This document shows, in pieces, positions 15,019 to 24,002 of a stretch of 64,000 bases of DNA; the stretch's first letter is position 1, and each line of letters opens with the position of its first letter. Both the position numbers and the translations under genes were made by a program. Origin of the DNA: Solimonas thermocellulolyticum (lineage in GTDB: Bacteria > Pseudomonadota > Gammaproteobacteria > Nevskiales > Nevskiaceae); assembly GCF_040327995.1 (NCBI RefSeq), contig NZ_JBEPIJ010000005.1, positions 1-64,000 on the forward strand, given 5' to 3'. A model generated the notes under the pieces. The model did no database searches. It saw only the letters and a list, made by a program, of their open reading frames with translations, and was not told the origin of the DNA.

Positions 15019-16334
15019 CCGCGGTGCTCGATCTGGCGCCGATTCGCGCGGCCCGTGGCGAGCTAAGGCTTCCCGGTTCCAAGAGCATTTCGATCCGCGC
15101 GCTGCTGCTCGCCAGCCTCGCCGAGGGCCAGACGCGCCTGACCGGCGTACTCGACTCTGACGACACACGGGTGATGCGCGAGGCACTCGGCGCCTGCGGC
15201 GTGTCGCTGATCGATTTGGGACAGAGCGCCTGGCGGGTCTGCGGTGGCACGCGCTATGCACGACGCGAGGCCGAGCTGTTCGTCGGCAACTCGGGGCTGT
15301 CGATCCGCACGTTGGTCGCCGTGCTCGCCTTCATGGGAGGGCGCTATCGCCTGACGGGCGTCCCACGCATGCACGAGCGGCCGATCGGCGATCTGGTGGA
15401 CGCGCTGCGGCCGCTTGGCGCGCGCATCTCATACTTGCAGCGCAGCGGCTTTCCGCCGCTGTTGATCGAACCCGCCGATGTGCGGGTGCTGCAGCCGGTG
15501 CGCGTGCGCGGCGATGCGTCCAGTCAGTTTTTGACCGGCATCCTACAGGCAGCGCCGCTGCTCGCGACCGAGCATGATCTGGTGATCGAGGTCGAGGGCG
15601 AACTGATTTCGAAGCCCTACGTCGAGCTCAGCATCGCGCTGATGCGGCGCTTCGGCGTCGAGGTCGACTGCAGCCACGGCGCAGCGGGCACGCCGCGCTA
15701 TCGCGTCGCCGCCGGTGCCCGTTACCGCTCGCCGGGCACGCTGGCGGTCGAGGGCGATGCCTCCTCGGCGTCGTATTTCCTCGCGCTCGGACTGCTCGCG
15801 GGTGGGCCGGTGCGCGTGCGCGGCATGGGACGCACGAGCTTGCAGGGCGACGTGCGCTTTGCGGAGGTCGTGCGCGCGATGGGCGGCGAGGTGACGCAGG
15901 GCGAGGACTGGACCGAGGTGCGCTCACCGGGGCTGGTGTCGGGCTTCCGGCCGCGCGCGATCGATGCCGATTTCAATCACATGCCCGATGCGGCGATGAC
16001 GGTGGCGGTGCTGGCCCTGTTCGCGGATGGGCCCTGCGTGCTGCGCAACATCGGGAGTTGGCGGGTCAAGGAGACCGACCGGCTCAGCGCGATGGCGACG
16101 GAGCTGGCGAAGTTCGGTGCCGAAGTCGAGGCGGGCGCCGATAGTCTGCGCATCAGGCCACCGGCGGTGCTACGCCCGGCAACGGTCGACACCTATGATG
16201 ACCATCGCATGGCGATGAGCTTCTCGCTGGCAGCGTGCGGCGGGGTGCCGGTGCGCATCAACGATCCGCAGTGCGTGTCGAAGACGTTTCCGGACTATTT
16301 TTCGCGCCTGGCGGCGCTGACGACGGTATCGTGA
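15015..16334 (+). CDS. aroA: EPSP synthase (3-phosphoshikimate 1-carboxyvinyltransferase) with unusual loop residues
   Basis: 439 residues, coupled to tyrA by ATGA. It joins shikimate-3-phosphate and PEP in the shikimate pathway. Most catalytic residues are in place: K23-S24 and R28 in GSKSISIRAL, SSQF, PRMHERPIG, the Asp in DADFNHMPDAAM, KETDR, DDHRMAM and SKTFPDY. Two sites are unusual. The loop read GNAGTAMRPL in E. coli is here GNSGLSIRTL (residues 91-100), so the equivalents of Thr97 and Pro101 are Leu95 and Thr99. The Asn of the GSK-x-x-S-N-R motif is Ile27. The Thr97/Pro101 pair is known to control glyphosate sensitivity, so reduced sensitivity is a reasonable but untested inference. 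Confidence 0.95.
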   Translation: MTAVLDLAPIRAARGELRLPGSKSISIRALLLASLAEGQTRLTGVLDSDDTRVMREALGACGVSLIDLGQSAWRVCGGTRYARREAELFVGNSGLSIRTLVAVLAFMGGRYRLTGVPRMHERPIGDLVDALRPLGARISYLQRSGFPPLLIEPADVRVLQPVRVRGDASSQFLTGILQAAPLLATEHDLVIEVEGELISKPYVELSIALMRRFGVEVDCSHGAAGTPRYRVAAGARYRSPGTLAVEGDASSASYFLALGLLAGGPVRVRGMGRTSLQGDVRFAEVVRAMGGEVTQGEDWTEVRSPGLVSGFRPRAIDADFNHMPDAAMTVAVLALFADGPCVLRNIGSWRVKETDRLSAMATELAKFGAEVEAGADSLRIRPPAVLRPATVDTYDDHRMAMSFSLAACGGVPVRINDPQCVSKTFPDYFSRLAALTTVS

Positions 16335-17026
16335 GCATGGCGCGCGAGGCGGTGCCCGTCATCACCGTGGACGGTCCCAGCGGCGTCGGCAAGGGATTGG
16401 TCACGCGCTGGCTGGCGCAGCGTCTGCGCGGGTGGCATCGGCTCGACAGCGGGGCGCTGTACCGCATCCTCGCGCTCGCGGCGCATCGCCGTCGTGTCGA
16501 TCTCGACGATGCAGCGGCCGTCGCCCGTCTGGCGCCGACGCTCGACATCCGCTTCGAGGGTGAGCGCGAGGACGACGAACGCATCCTCGTCGATGGTCAG
16601 GACTGGACGCGCGACCTGCGCCGCGAATCGACCGGCGCGCTGGCGTCGAAGATCGCCGCGGCGCCGCCGGTGCGCGCGGCGCTCTTGCAGCGTCAGCGCG
16701 ACTTTCGCCGCGCGCCCGGTTTGATCGCGGATGGCCGCGACATGGGTACGGTCGTGTTCCCGGATGCGGCACTCAAGATCTTCATGGACGCAAGCCCGGA
16801 GGAGCGCGCGCAGCGGCGACTCAAGCAGTTGAGCGAAAAGGGGATACAGGCTACACTCGCGCCCCTTTGTGAAGAGATTCGCGCCCGCGACGAGCGCGAC
16901 CGCAACCGCCCGGTTGCTCCGCTCAAACCTGCGGAGCAAGCCGAAGTGGTTGATACGACGGGGCTTTCACCTGAGGCCGTGCTGGCGAGGGTGGAAGCGC
17001 TGTTGCGGCGGCACGGCTGGTCGTAA
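16331..17026 (+). CDS. cmk: Cytidylate kinase
   Basis: GTG 16331 overlaps the aroA stop (GTGA); ATG 16337 two codons later is an equally possible start. About 231 residues. The P-loop is DGPSGVGKG, followed by HRLDSGALYRILAL and the NMP-specific DGRDMGTVVFPDA and KIFMDASPEERAQRR segments. It phosphorylates CMP and dCMP. Cmk directly before rpsA is conserved across gammaproteobacteria. A terminator separates it from rpsA. Confidence 0.95.
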   Translation: MSMAREAVPVITVDGPSGVGKGLVTRWLAQRLRGWHRLDSGALYRILALAAHRRRVDLDDAAAVARLAPTLDIRFEGEREDDERILVDGQDWTRDLRRESTGALASKIAAAPPVRAALLQRQRDFRRAPGLIADGRDMGTVVFPDAALKIFMDASPEERAQRRLKQLSEKGIQATLAPLCEEIRARDERDRNRPVAPLKPAEQAEVVDTTGLSPEAVLARVEALLRRHGWS

Positions 17027-17054
17027 AGCCCGTTTCCCTTCGCATGCAAGCACG

Positions 17055-17084
17055 CGGACCGCATGGATGCGGGCCGTCTTTTTT
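17055..17084 (+). terminator. Terminator-like hairpin between cmk and rpsA
   Basis: CGGACCGCAT (17055-17064) pairs with ATGCGGGCCG (17067-17076) with one internal A-G mismatch, followed by TC and six T residues. It lies 58 bp before the rpsA ATG. It ends the cmk transcript or forms part of an rpsA control leader. Confidence 0.7.
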
Positions 17085-17141
17085 CATTTCACGGGCCCCC
17101 AAGCAGGATGCGCGGGGATGTTCAACGCAAAGAGCAATTGA

Positions 17142-18815
17142 ATGAGCGAAAGTTTCGCTGAGTTGTTTGAGGCCAGCCTCAAGAGCGGCCAGTCCATGCA
17201 GTCCGGCACGATCGTCAACGCCAAGGTGCTGGAGGTCAAGCCCGACGTGGTCATCGTCGACGCCGGCCTGAAGTCCGAGGGTGTGATCCCGATCCAGGAG
17301 TTCATGGTCGACGGCGAGCTCAAGGTCGCCGCCGGCGATGACGTGGAAGTGGCGCTGGAAACCGTTGAGGATGGCTTCGGCGAAACCAAGTTCTCCAAGG
17401 AAAAGGCCGAACGCATCAAGACCTGGGAGCGTCTGCAGAAGGCGTTCGAGAACAAGGACACGGTGATCGGCACGATCACCGGCAAGGTCAAGGGCGGTTT
17501 CACCGTCGACGTCGGTTCGGTGCGTGCGTTCCTGCCGGGCTCGCTGGTGGACGTGCGGCCGGTGCGCGATACGGCGTATCTGGAAGGCAAGCCGCTCGAG
17601 TTCAAGGTCATCAAGCTCGACAAGATCCGCAACAACGTCGTCGTGTCTCGGCGCGAAGTGCTCGAAGCCGAGTACAGCGCCGAGCGTGATGCCCTGCTGG
17701 CCAACCTGCAGGAAGGTGTGGTGCTCAAGGGCGTGGTCAAGAACCTCGTCGAGTACGGCGCCTTCGTCGATCTCGGCGGCATCGACGGCTTGCTGCACAT
17801 CACCGACATGACCTGGAAGCGCGTCAAGGATCCGGCCGAGGTCGTGACCGTGGGCCAGGAGATCGAGGTCAAGGTCCTGAAGTACGACCGCGAGCGGCGC
17901 CGCGTGTCGCTCGGTCTCAAGCAGCTCGGCGCCGATCCGTGGGTGGACATCGAGCGTCGCTATCCGGAAAAGACGCGCCTGTTCGGCAAGGTCACCAACA
18001 TCACCGACTACGGTGCATTCGTCGAGATCGAGCCCGGCGTCGAGGGTCTGGTGCACGTCTCCGAAATGGACTGGACCAACAAGAACGTCAACCCGGCCAA
18101 GGTCGTGCAGATCGGCGACGAGGTCGAGGTGATGATTCTCGACATCGACGGCGAGCGCCGCCGCATCTCGCTGGGCATGAAGCAGTGCAAGCCCAATCCG
18201 TGGGAAGAGTTCGCGCAGAACCATCAGAAGGGCGACCGCGTGCGCGGTGCGATCAAGTCGATCACCGACTTCGGTATCTTCGTCGGGCTCGACGGCGGTA
18301 TCGATGGCCTGGTGCACCTGTCGGATCTCGACTGGAACGAGCCGGGCGAGGTCGCCGTACGCCGGTACAGCAAGGGGCAGGAAGTCGAGGCGGTGGTGCT
18401 CGCGATCGACGCTGCGCGTGAGCGCATCTCGCTGGGCATCAAGCAGGTGTCCTCCGATCCGCTGACCGACTTCATCGCGCGCAACGCCAAGGGCTCGGTG
18501 GTGTCCGGCAAGGTGCGCTCGGTGGATCCGCGCGGTGCGGTGATCGATCTCGGCAATGGCGTGGAAGGCTACATCCGCGCCAACGACCTCGCCCGCGAGC
18601 GCGTCGACGATGCGACCAAGCTGCTCAAGGAAGGCGATACCCTCGAAGCGCGCTTCATCGGCGTCGACCGCAAGAACCGTACGATCCAGTTGTCCGTGCG
18701 CGAGAAGGAGATCCAGGAAGAGCAGGAGGCCGTTGCCGAGTACAGCCGCAACGCCAGCACCGGCAAGACCAGTCTGGGCGATCTGCTCAAAGAGCAGATG
18801 GGCGGCAGTAACTGA
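17142..18815 (+). CDS. rpsA: 30S ribosomal protein S1
   Basis: 557 residues, the usual six-domain S1 length. Six S1 repeats are visible, with the later ones showing the canonical G-x-V-x-x-I-T-D-Y/F-G-A/I-F-V pattern (for example KVTNITDYGAFVEIEPGVEG and KSITDFGIFVGLDGGIDG), each ending near ISLG-(M/I)-KQ. It binds mRNA and docks it to the 30S subunit. It follows a terminator with a short leader, so it likely has its own promoter and autogenous control as in E. coli. Confidence 0.97.
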   Translation: MSESFAELFEASLKSGQSMQSGTIVNAKVLEVKPDVVIVDAGLKSEGVIPIQEFMVDGELKVAAGDDVEVALETVEDGFGETKFSKEKAERIKTWERLQKAFENKDTVIGTITGKVKGGFTVDVGSVRAFLPGSLVDVRPVRDTAYLEGKPLEFKVIKLDKIRNNVVVSRREVLEAEYSAERDALLANLQEGVVLKGVVKNLVEYGAFVDLGGIDGLLHITDMTWKRVKDPAEVVTVGQEIEVKVLKYDRERRRVSLGLKQLGADPWVDIERRYPEKTRLFGKVTNITDYGAFVEIEPGVEGLVHVSEMDWTNKNVNPAKVVQIGDEVEVMILDIDGERRRISLGMKQCKPNPWEEFAQNHQKGDRVRGAIKSITDFGIFVGLDGGIDGLVHLSDLDWNEPGEVAVRRYSKGQEVEAVVLAIDAARERISLGIKQVSSDPLTDFIARNAKGSVVSGKVRSVDPRGAVIDLGNGVEGYIRANDLARERVDDATKLLKEGDTLEARFIGVDRKNRTIQLSVREKEIQEEQEAVAEYSRNASTGKTSLGDLLKEQMGGSN

Positions 18816-18867
18816 TAACCTGAGGTTGTTGTGCCATCTTCCGGATAAATCTGGAAAAAAGCGACGA

Positions 18868-18890
18868 GGCCGCGCTTGCGCGGCCTTTTC
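18868..18890 (+). terminator. Rho-independent terminator after rpsA
   Basis: GGCCGCGC (18868-18875) and GCGCGGCC (18878-18885) form a perfect stem followed by TTTTCG, about 50 bp after the rpsA stop. Confidence 0.85.
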
Positions 18891-18936
18891 GTTTTCACTA
18901 ATGTTCACCTCGATACGGGCCACCGGCCGAGCGGCA

Positions 18937-19272
18937 ATGACCAAATCCGAACTGATCGAGCGGCTGGCCGCGCGCCAGACTCACCTGATGCACAAGGACG
19001 TGGAGCTGGCGGTCAAGCTGGTGCTCGACCGCATCAGCCTCGCGCTGGCGCGTGACGACCGTGTGGAAATCCGTGGCTTCGGCAGCTTTTCGCTGCATCA
19101 TCGGCCCGCGCGCATCGGGCGCAATCCCAAGACCGGCGCGGCCGTGCACATCCCGCCCAAGCGGGTGCCGCACTTCAAGCCCGGCAAAGAGATGCGCGAG
19201 CGTGTCAATGCCAGCATGCAGGTTCCATCACCTTCGGCATCACGCTCGCCGATCGACGACGCGACGGGTTGA
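18937..19272 (+). CDS. ihfB: Integration host factor beta subunit
   Basis: The start MTKSELIERLAA is the conserved IHF-beta N-terminus; an upstream in-frame ATG at 18901 would add 12 residues without family support. 111 residues. VEIRGFGSFSLHHRPARIGRN with the intercalating-proline arm (NPKTGAAVHIPPK) defines the HU/IHF fold. It pairs with IhfA (not in the window) to bend DNA. The tail after KPGKEMRERVN is about 15 residues longer than in E. coli. Order rpsA-ihfB-lapA is conserved. Confidence 0.95.
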   Translation: MTKSELIERLAARQTHLMHKDVELAVKLVLDRISLALARDDRVEIRGFGSFSLHHRPARIGRNPKTGAAVHIPPKRVPHFKPGKEMRERVNASMQVPSPSASRSPIDDATG

Positions 19273-19286
19273 GGAGAGCTACCGTC

Positions 19287-19610
19287 ATGTCGCGCGTGCT
19301 GCTGGTGCTGCTGCTGGTCGTGGTGCTGGGGCTCGGTTTGACCTTCGGGTATCTCAACGGCCAGCCCGTCGCGTTCGATTATCTGTTCGGGGTTTGGGAA
19401 GTGCCGCTCGCCGCACTGCTGATCGCCACATTCGCGCTCGGCGTGGTCCTCGCACTCGGTGCCGTCGCGGTGCGGATCATCGGATTGCGCATCGAGCTGC
19501 GGCGGCAGCGGCAACGTATCCGCGAGTATGAGATCGAGCTGCGTAGCCTACGCGAACTGCCGCTGACGACCGACGTCGGCGGTACGACATCTCGGTCGCC
19601 GGGTGCTTGA
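19287..19610 (+). CDS. lapA: LapA/YciS-type inner-membrane protein (DUF1049)
   Basis: ATG 19287 follows GAGGAG at proper spacing; 107 residues. Two hydrophobic segments (about 4-22 and 40-63) flank the conserved FNGQ-like loop LNGQPVAFDYLFG, then a basic cytoplasmic helix RLIELRRQRQRI-like (RIELRRQRQRIREYE). It works with LapB in assembly and proteolytic control of LpxC/LPS. The gene overlaps lapB by 8 bases. Confidence 0.9.
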   Translation: MSRVLLVLLLVVVLGLGLTFGYLNGQPVAFDYLFGVWEVPLAALLIATFALGVVLALGAVAVRIIGLRIELRRQRQRIREYEIELRSLRELPLTTDVGGTTSRSPGA

Positions 19611-20772
19611 CCCTCTGTTCACCTGGTTGCTGCTGCCTCTGGGCGTCGCGCTCGGCTGGGCGCTGGGCCGGCGCGCCGCCACGACCGGACCGGTCCGTGG
19701 TTTCACCGGCGAGCAGCTGGGGGGTTTGCTGACGCAGTTGTCCTCCGACGATCCGGACCAGGCGATCGCTGCACTGACCACGGCGACCGAAATCGATCCC
19801 TCGACCGCCGAACTGCATCTGACGCTGGGTCGCATGTTCCGCAAGCGTGGCGAGGTCGATCGTGCGCTGCGGGTACATGAGGCGCTGGTGCAACGTGCCG
19901 GCCTTGCGCCCGCGCTGCGGCTGCAAGCCCGCTTCGAACTCGCGCAGGATTACATGACCGCCGGAGTGATGGATCGGGCGGAGCGGCTGTTCGACGAGCT
20001 GGTCGCGGATGGCGCTTTCGTCGTGCCAGCGCTCGAGGCGATCCGCACGATACACGAACAGGCACGCGACTGGCCGCAGGCCATCGCCGCCGCGCGTCGG
20101 CTGCAGTCGGCCAAGGGCGAGTCCCAGCGTGCCGCGATCGCCCAGTACCTGTGCGAGATGGCCGTGGACGCGCGCAACGCCCGCCGCCACGGCGACGCGA
20201 TCCGGCTCGCGCGCGAGGCGCTCGACGAGGATCCCGATTGTGTGCGTGCGCTGCTGCTGCTGGGCGAGCTGCAGGAGGCGGCCGGCGATCACGCCGCGGC
20301 GATGCGCGCTTACCTGCGCGCCTTCGAGCAGGACCCGCGCTTTCTGCCGGACGTGATCGAGCCGCTGCAGCGCTGTGCCGCGGCCACCGGCGAGCGCGAC
20401 CGCTATCTGCTGTTTTTGCGCGATGCCAAGGAGATGTCGCCGAGCAGCCTGCCTTACGTCGCCGAGGCACGCCTGCTGGCGGAGACCGGACTCGACCCTT
20501 TGGATCATCTCGCGCAGAGCCTCGAAGCGCGCCCCAGTCGCGCCGTGCTCGCCGAGTTCCTCGAAGTGCTCGAGCGCCAGCCGAACGTCGTCGCCGCAGG
20601 TCTGGACAAGCCGGCCGCGAGTCTGCGCCGCGCCTTGCTGCGCTTGATGGAGTCCACGCCGCGCTATCAGTGCAGCAACTGCGGCTTCTCGCCGCGGCAG
20701 ATGTTCTGGCAGTGCCCCGGCTGCAAACGATGGGGAACCACCGCGCCGGTCGACGACGTGCTGCGCGGCTGA
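19603..20772 (+). CDS. lapB: LPS assembly regulator LapB (YciM), TPR plus rubredoxin-like zinc domain
   Basis: GTG 19603 starts inside lapA; 389 residues. An N-terminal membrane anchor (DPLFTWLLLPLGVALGWALG) with the GRR motif is followed by TPR repeats from about 40 to 330. The C-terminal rubredoxin-like site is C357-x2-C360 and C371-x2-C374 (CSNCG and CPGCKRWGT). LapB binds the FtsH protease system to limit LpxC and so balances LPS and phospholipid synthesis. All metal-binding cysteines are kept. Confidence 0.95.
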   Translation: MLDPLFTWLLLPLGVALGWALGRRAATTGPVRGFTGEQLGGLLTQLSSDDPDQAIAALTTATEIDPSTAELHLTLGRMFRKRGEVDRALRVHEALVQRAGLAPALRLQARFELAQDYMTAGVMDRAERLFDELVADGAFVVPALEAIRTIHEQARDWPQAIAAARRLQSAKGESQRAAIAQYLCEMAVDARNARRHGDAIRLAREALDEDPDCVRALLLLGELQEAAGDHAAAMRAYLRAFEQDPRFLPDVIEPLQRCAAATGERDRYLLFLRDAKEMSPSSLPYVAEARLLAETGLDPLDHLAQSLEARPSRAVLAEFLEVLERQPNVVAAGLDKPAASLRRALLRLMESTPRYQCSNCGFSPRQMFWQCPGCKRWGTTAPVDDVLRG

Positions 20773-20850
20773 AGGCCGCGTCGGCACGCCACGGGCCGCG
20801 CCAGTGGCTACACTGCGCGGGTCACCGCGACACACTGCAAGAGGTTGGGT

Positions 20851-21834
20851 TTGGCGAAGACGGCATTCGTCACCGGTGCCACGGGTTTCGTGGGCCTGAA
20901 CCTGGTCGAGACCCTGCTCGATCGGGGGTGGGACGTGATCGCCATGCATCGAGCCAGCTCCGAGCTCGGCGTGCTCGCGCGCTTTAGCCGCGTGCAACGC
21001 GTGATCGGCGACGTGACCGATGCGCGCTCGATCAAACAAGCGATGCCGCGCGGCGTCGATTGCGTCTTCCATGTCGCCGGCAACACCAGCCTGTGGACGC
21101 GCACGCACGTCGAGCAACTCAAGGTCAACGTCCGCGGCACCCGCCATGTCGCGCGGGCGGCGCTGGAGGCCGGCGCGCGGCGCTTCGTGCACACCTCCAG
21201 CGTCGTCGCCTACGGCCTGCACAGCGGCACCATCACCGAGGAGACGCCGACGCGCGGCAGCGCGGTCGCGATCAATTACATCCGCAGCAAGGCGCTCGCG
21301 GAGCGCGAGGTGCGCAAGGCGATCAGCGCCGGCTTGCCGGCGGTGATTCTCAATCCCGCCCATCTGATCGGTGCCTACGACACCAGCGGTTGGGCGCGTC
21401 TGTTTCGCTTGGTCAAGCAAGGACGCCTGCCCGCGGTGCCACCGGGCGGCGGCAGCTTCTGTCATGCGCGGGCCGCAGCCGAGGCGATGGTCGCGGCCGC
21501 CGAGCGTGGGCGCTTGGGCCACAACTACCTGCTCGGCGGCGCGCAGGCCAGCTATGTCGGGCTGGTCAAGGCGATCGCGCAGGCGCTGGGTATCAAGCGG
21601 CGTGCGGTCGCCATGCCGCCGGCGGTGCTCACCGGTTACGCGTTGGTCGAAGAGTGGATCGCGCCGATGTTCGGCCGCGAGCCCGACGTGACTCGCGACG
21701 CCGTCTCGCTGTTGTCGCACAACCTGTACTGCGACAGCCGTAAGGCGCAGCGAGAACTGGGCTATACACCGGTCAGCCTGGAGCGCATGGTGGCCGACTG
21801 CTGCGAGTGGATGCGCCAAGCGCGGCTGTTGTGA
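20851..21834 (+). CDS. Extended SDR: NAD-dependent epimerase / dihydroflavonol-4-reductase family
   Basis: TTG at 20851 sits 6 nt after AAGAGG; a TTG at 20845 is an alternative. About 327 residues. The glycine motif is VTGATGFVG at the N-terminus, followed by VFHVAGNTSLW and the Tyr-x-x-x-Lys pair YIRSK with the upstream TSSVVAYG serine motif. It resembles hopanoid-associated HpnA-type and dihydroflavonol-reductase-like enzymes. The substrate is unknown. It is separated from lapB by about 80 bp and convergent with mltD. Confidence 0.85.
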   Translation: MAKTAFVTGATGFVGLNLVETLLDRGWDVIAMHRASSELGVLARFSRVQRVIGDVTDARSIKQAMPRGVDCVFHVAGNTSLWTRTHVEQLKVNVRGTRHVARAALEAGARRFVHTSSVVAYGLHSGTITEETPTRGSAVAINYIRSKALAEREVRKAISAGLPAVILNPAHLIGAYDTSGWARLFRLVKQGRLPAVPPGGGSFCHARAAAEAMVAAAERGRLGHNYLLGGAQASYVGLVKAIAQALGIKRRAVAMPPAVLTGYALVEEWIAPMFGREPDVTRDAVSLLSHNLYCDSRKAQRELGYTPVSLERMVADCCEWMRQARLL

Positions 21835-21858
21835 CGCCGCAGCCGGGGATCAGACGCA

Positions 21859-22929
21859 TCAGCTCGCGGTCTGTGACGGCACTCTCAGGCGATGTCCCGG
21901 ACGGATCTGGCTCGCCGGAACCAAGTTGTTGTGACGCATGAGGGCGTCGACACTCGTCTGGTAGCGTCGCGCGATACGCCACAGCGTTTCCCCGGGTTGT
22001 ACCACGTGCACCTGTGTCGACGGCACTGCCGCGCGGGACGTCTGCGCAAAGCGTGCCGGATCGTCGACCTTGGCCAGGCTGGCGCGCAGCCGCCGCGCAT
22101 GGGCACTGGGCAGCAGCAACACCGATTTGCCCGCGGTGTCGCCCAGATCATCGAGCCCGGGGTTGTAGACGCGGATCACGGCCTCGGGCACGCCTGCCAA
22201 CTTTGCCGCGCGCGCCAGATCCACCGGTCCGTGCAGAGGGATTTGCTCGGCCGCCGGTGTGTCGGGGATGTCCGGCAGGCGAATGCCGAAGCGTCCAGGC
22301 TGCTCGACGAGCAGCGCCAGCGCCATCACCCGGCACACGTGTTCGGAGGTTTCGCGCGGTAGCCTCAGATCCCAGAAGTCGGTGCCACGCGGATGCGCAT
22401 CGAGCAGGCGCGACAGCCGCGACTGCCCCAGGTTGTAGGCGGCCAGCGCCAGGCGCCAGTCGCTGAAATGTGCGTAGAGCGCGCGCAAATGGCGCAACGC
22501 GGCGTCGGTGCTGGCGAGGGGATCGCGGCGCGCGTCGTAGTGGGCGGTCGTCTTGAGTCCCAGCGAGCGCCCGGTCGACGGCAGGAGTTGCCACAGGCCC
22601 AGGGCTTGTTGCGAGGAGGCGGCATGTGGATCGAAGCCGGACTCGACGGCGGGCAGCAGCGCCAGCTCGGCCGGCAGATCGTAGCGCTCGACGGTCTCGA
22701 CGATGTGCCACAAAAACGGCTGCGAGCGGGCCAACAGGCGCCGGGTGGCATCGGCATGCTTCGCATACCGCTGCGCGCACGTGACGATCTGCGGCTGCTC
22801 GTCGTTGACCAAGCGCAGATTGGCGACGATGCGCGGCCAGATCGAATCGCCGGCCGCAAATGAAGCACTCGCCGGCAATGGTGCGCAAAGCGCGCACCAC
22901 GCCAGTGTGGCGGTCAGTCTGCGGCCCAT
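21859..22929 (-). CDS. mltD: Membrane-bound lytic murein transglycosylase D with one LysM domain
   Basis: The start at 22929 follows a GGGGGGAG ribosome-binding site; 356 residues. A Sec signal peptide (MGRRLTATLAWCALCAPLPA) is followed by a GH23/SLT domain with the catalytic glutamate E96 in LLPAVESGFDP and the downstream ALGLWQLLPSTG and LALAAYNLGQSR motifs. A single LysM repeat (VQPGETLWRIARRYQTSVD) lies near 308-350; E. coli MltD has two. No lipobox is evident, unlike E. coli. It cleaves peptidoglycan glycan strands to 1,6-anhydromuropeptides. It sits beside gloB as in E. coli. Confidence 0.9.
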   Translation of the reverse strand: MGRRLTATLAWCALCAPLPASASFAAGDSIWPRIVANLRLVNDEQPQIVTCAQRYAKHADATRRLLARSQPFLWHIVETVERYDLPAELALLPAVESGFDPHAASSQQALGLWQLLPSTGRSLGLKTTAHYDARRDPLASTDAALRHLRALYAHFSDWRLALAAYNLGQSRLSRLLDAHPRGTDFWDLRLPRETSEHVCRVMALALLVEQPGRFGIRLPDIPDTPAAEQIPLHGPVDLARAAKLAGVPEAVIRVYNPGLDDLGDTAGKSVLLLPSAHARRLRASLAKVDDPARFAQTSRAAVPSTQVHVVQPGETLWRIARRYQTSVDALMRHNNLVPASQIRPGHRLRVPSQTAS

Positions 22930-23181
22930 CGACTCCCCCCAAAATCGGCCTCTTGGCCCGTCCCGGTTCGCGGACGGGTTCCCCGACTTTACCGATTTGC
23001 TCGGGTTTGGCCACCCCCTGAACGGGGGCGGAGTCCGGGCAGACGGACGCAGCCTGCGCGAGTCTTCGGTCACGGTTCCATCGCAAGTCCACTACACGCG
23101 CTGCTTGCGTTGGGGGCGCTCCGGCCGTCTCGGCTCGCTGCGCGTCTGGCCGTCCCTGGCTGGCCGTTAGCGCTCGAACGA

Positions 23182-23961
23182 TCAGGTCGCTTTGAAGCCA
23201 TCTTTCCAGCGCCGGAGCGCGGCGAAGGTGTCCACTGCCGTGGGCAGGGCGGCGCCGGCCCAGCGTGCCGCGGCATCGCGCACGGCCGGCACGTCGGTAC
23301 GCAGAAACGGGTTGATCTCGCGCTCGAGTGCGAGCCGGCTCGGCAGGCTCGGCCGGCCGGCGTCGCGCAGCTCGCGTACGCGCCGCGCATGCGCAGCGAG
23401 CGCCGGATTGCCCGGTTCGACGGTGCGGGCGAAGGCCAGATTGGCCAGAGTGTATTCGTGCGTGCAGTAGATCTCGGTGTCCTCCGGCAGCGCGGCCAGT
23501 CGCTGCAGCGAGTGGTGCATCTGCGCCGGGGTGCCCTCGAAGAGGCGGCCACAGCCTGCCGAGAACAAGGTATCGCCGCACAGCAGGATACCGGGCCTTC
23601 CGGCGGCGTAATACGCGATGTGGCCCAGTGTGTGCCCGGGTACGGCGATCACTTCGAAGCGTCGGCCGAGGACCTCGATGCGCTCGCCGTCGTCGAGCAC
23701 GTGGGTGATCCCGCGAATCGCCTGCGCCTCGCCGCGTGGACCGTAGACCGGCACCGGATGGTGCTCCGTCAGCCTCTGCACACCGCCGACGTGATCGGGG
23801 TGGTGGTGGGTGATCAGAATGGCCTGCAGTTTCAGCCGCGAGGCGTCGAGAAACGCGATGGCCGGGGCCGCGTCGCCCGGATCGACGACGACGGCGCGCT
23901 CGCCGTCGACCAGCGTCCACAGGTAGTTGTCGACGAAGGCGGGGATGGCGTGAATGCGCAT
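23182..23961 (-). CDS. gloB: Hydroxyacylglutathione hydrolase (glyoxalase II)
   Basis: Start taken at MRIHAIPAFVDNYLW (23961), the conserved N-terminus; an ATG four codons upstream is possible. 259 residues, a metallo-beta-lactamase fold with the binuclear metal motif THHHPDH (H52, H54, D56, H57), then PGHTLGHIAYY, GDTLFSAGCGRLFEG and the CTHEYT histidine. It hydrolyses S-lactoylglutathione to lactate and glutathione. It is divergent from the yafS-like gene, only about 40 bp apart. Confidence 0.95.
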   Translation of the reverse strand: MRIHAIPAFVDNYLWTLVDGERAVVVDPGDAAPAIAFLDASRLKLQAILITHHHPDHVGGVQRLTEHHPVPVYGPRGEAQAIRGITHVLDDGERIEVLGRRFEVIAVPGHTLGHIAYYAAGRPGILLCGDTLFSAGCGRLFEGTPAQMHHSLQRLAALPEDTEIYCTHEYTLANLAFARTVEPGNPALAAHARRVRELRDAGRPSLPSRLALEREINPFLRTDVPAVRDAAARWAGAALPTAVDTFAALRRWKDGFKAT

Positions 23962-24002
23962 TGGGGTTACCATGAAGACCGATTCGAATGCAGGGTAACG
24001 CC

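Noticed and set aside
16923..18944. Long open frame on the minus strand opposite rpsA (over 600 codons)
   Set aside because: It is an antisense shadow caused by high GC codon bias; the plus strand encodes complete ribosomal protein S1 with all six domains, and the shadow protein is low-complexity His/Asp/Val/Leu-rich with no family features.
19477..21819. Minus-strand open frame of about 780 codons across lapA, lapB and the epimerase gene
   Set aside because: It is antisense to three well-supported genes, spans intergenic DNA without a start signal, and is Arg/Gln/His-rich as expected of a GC-bias shadow.
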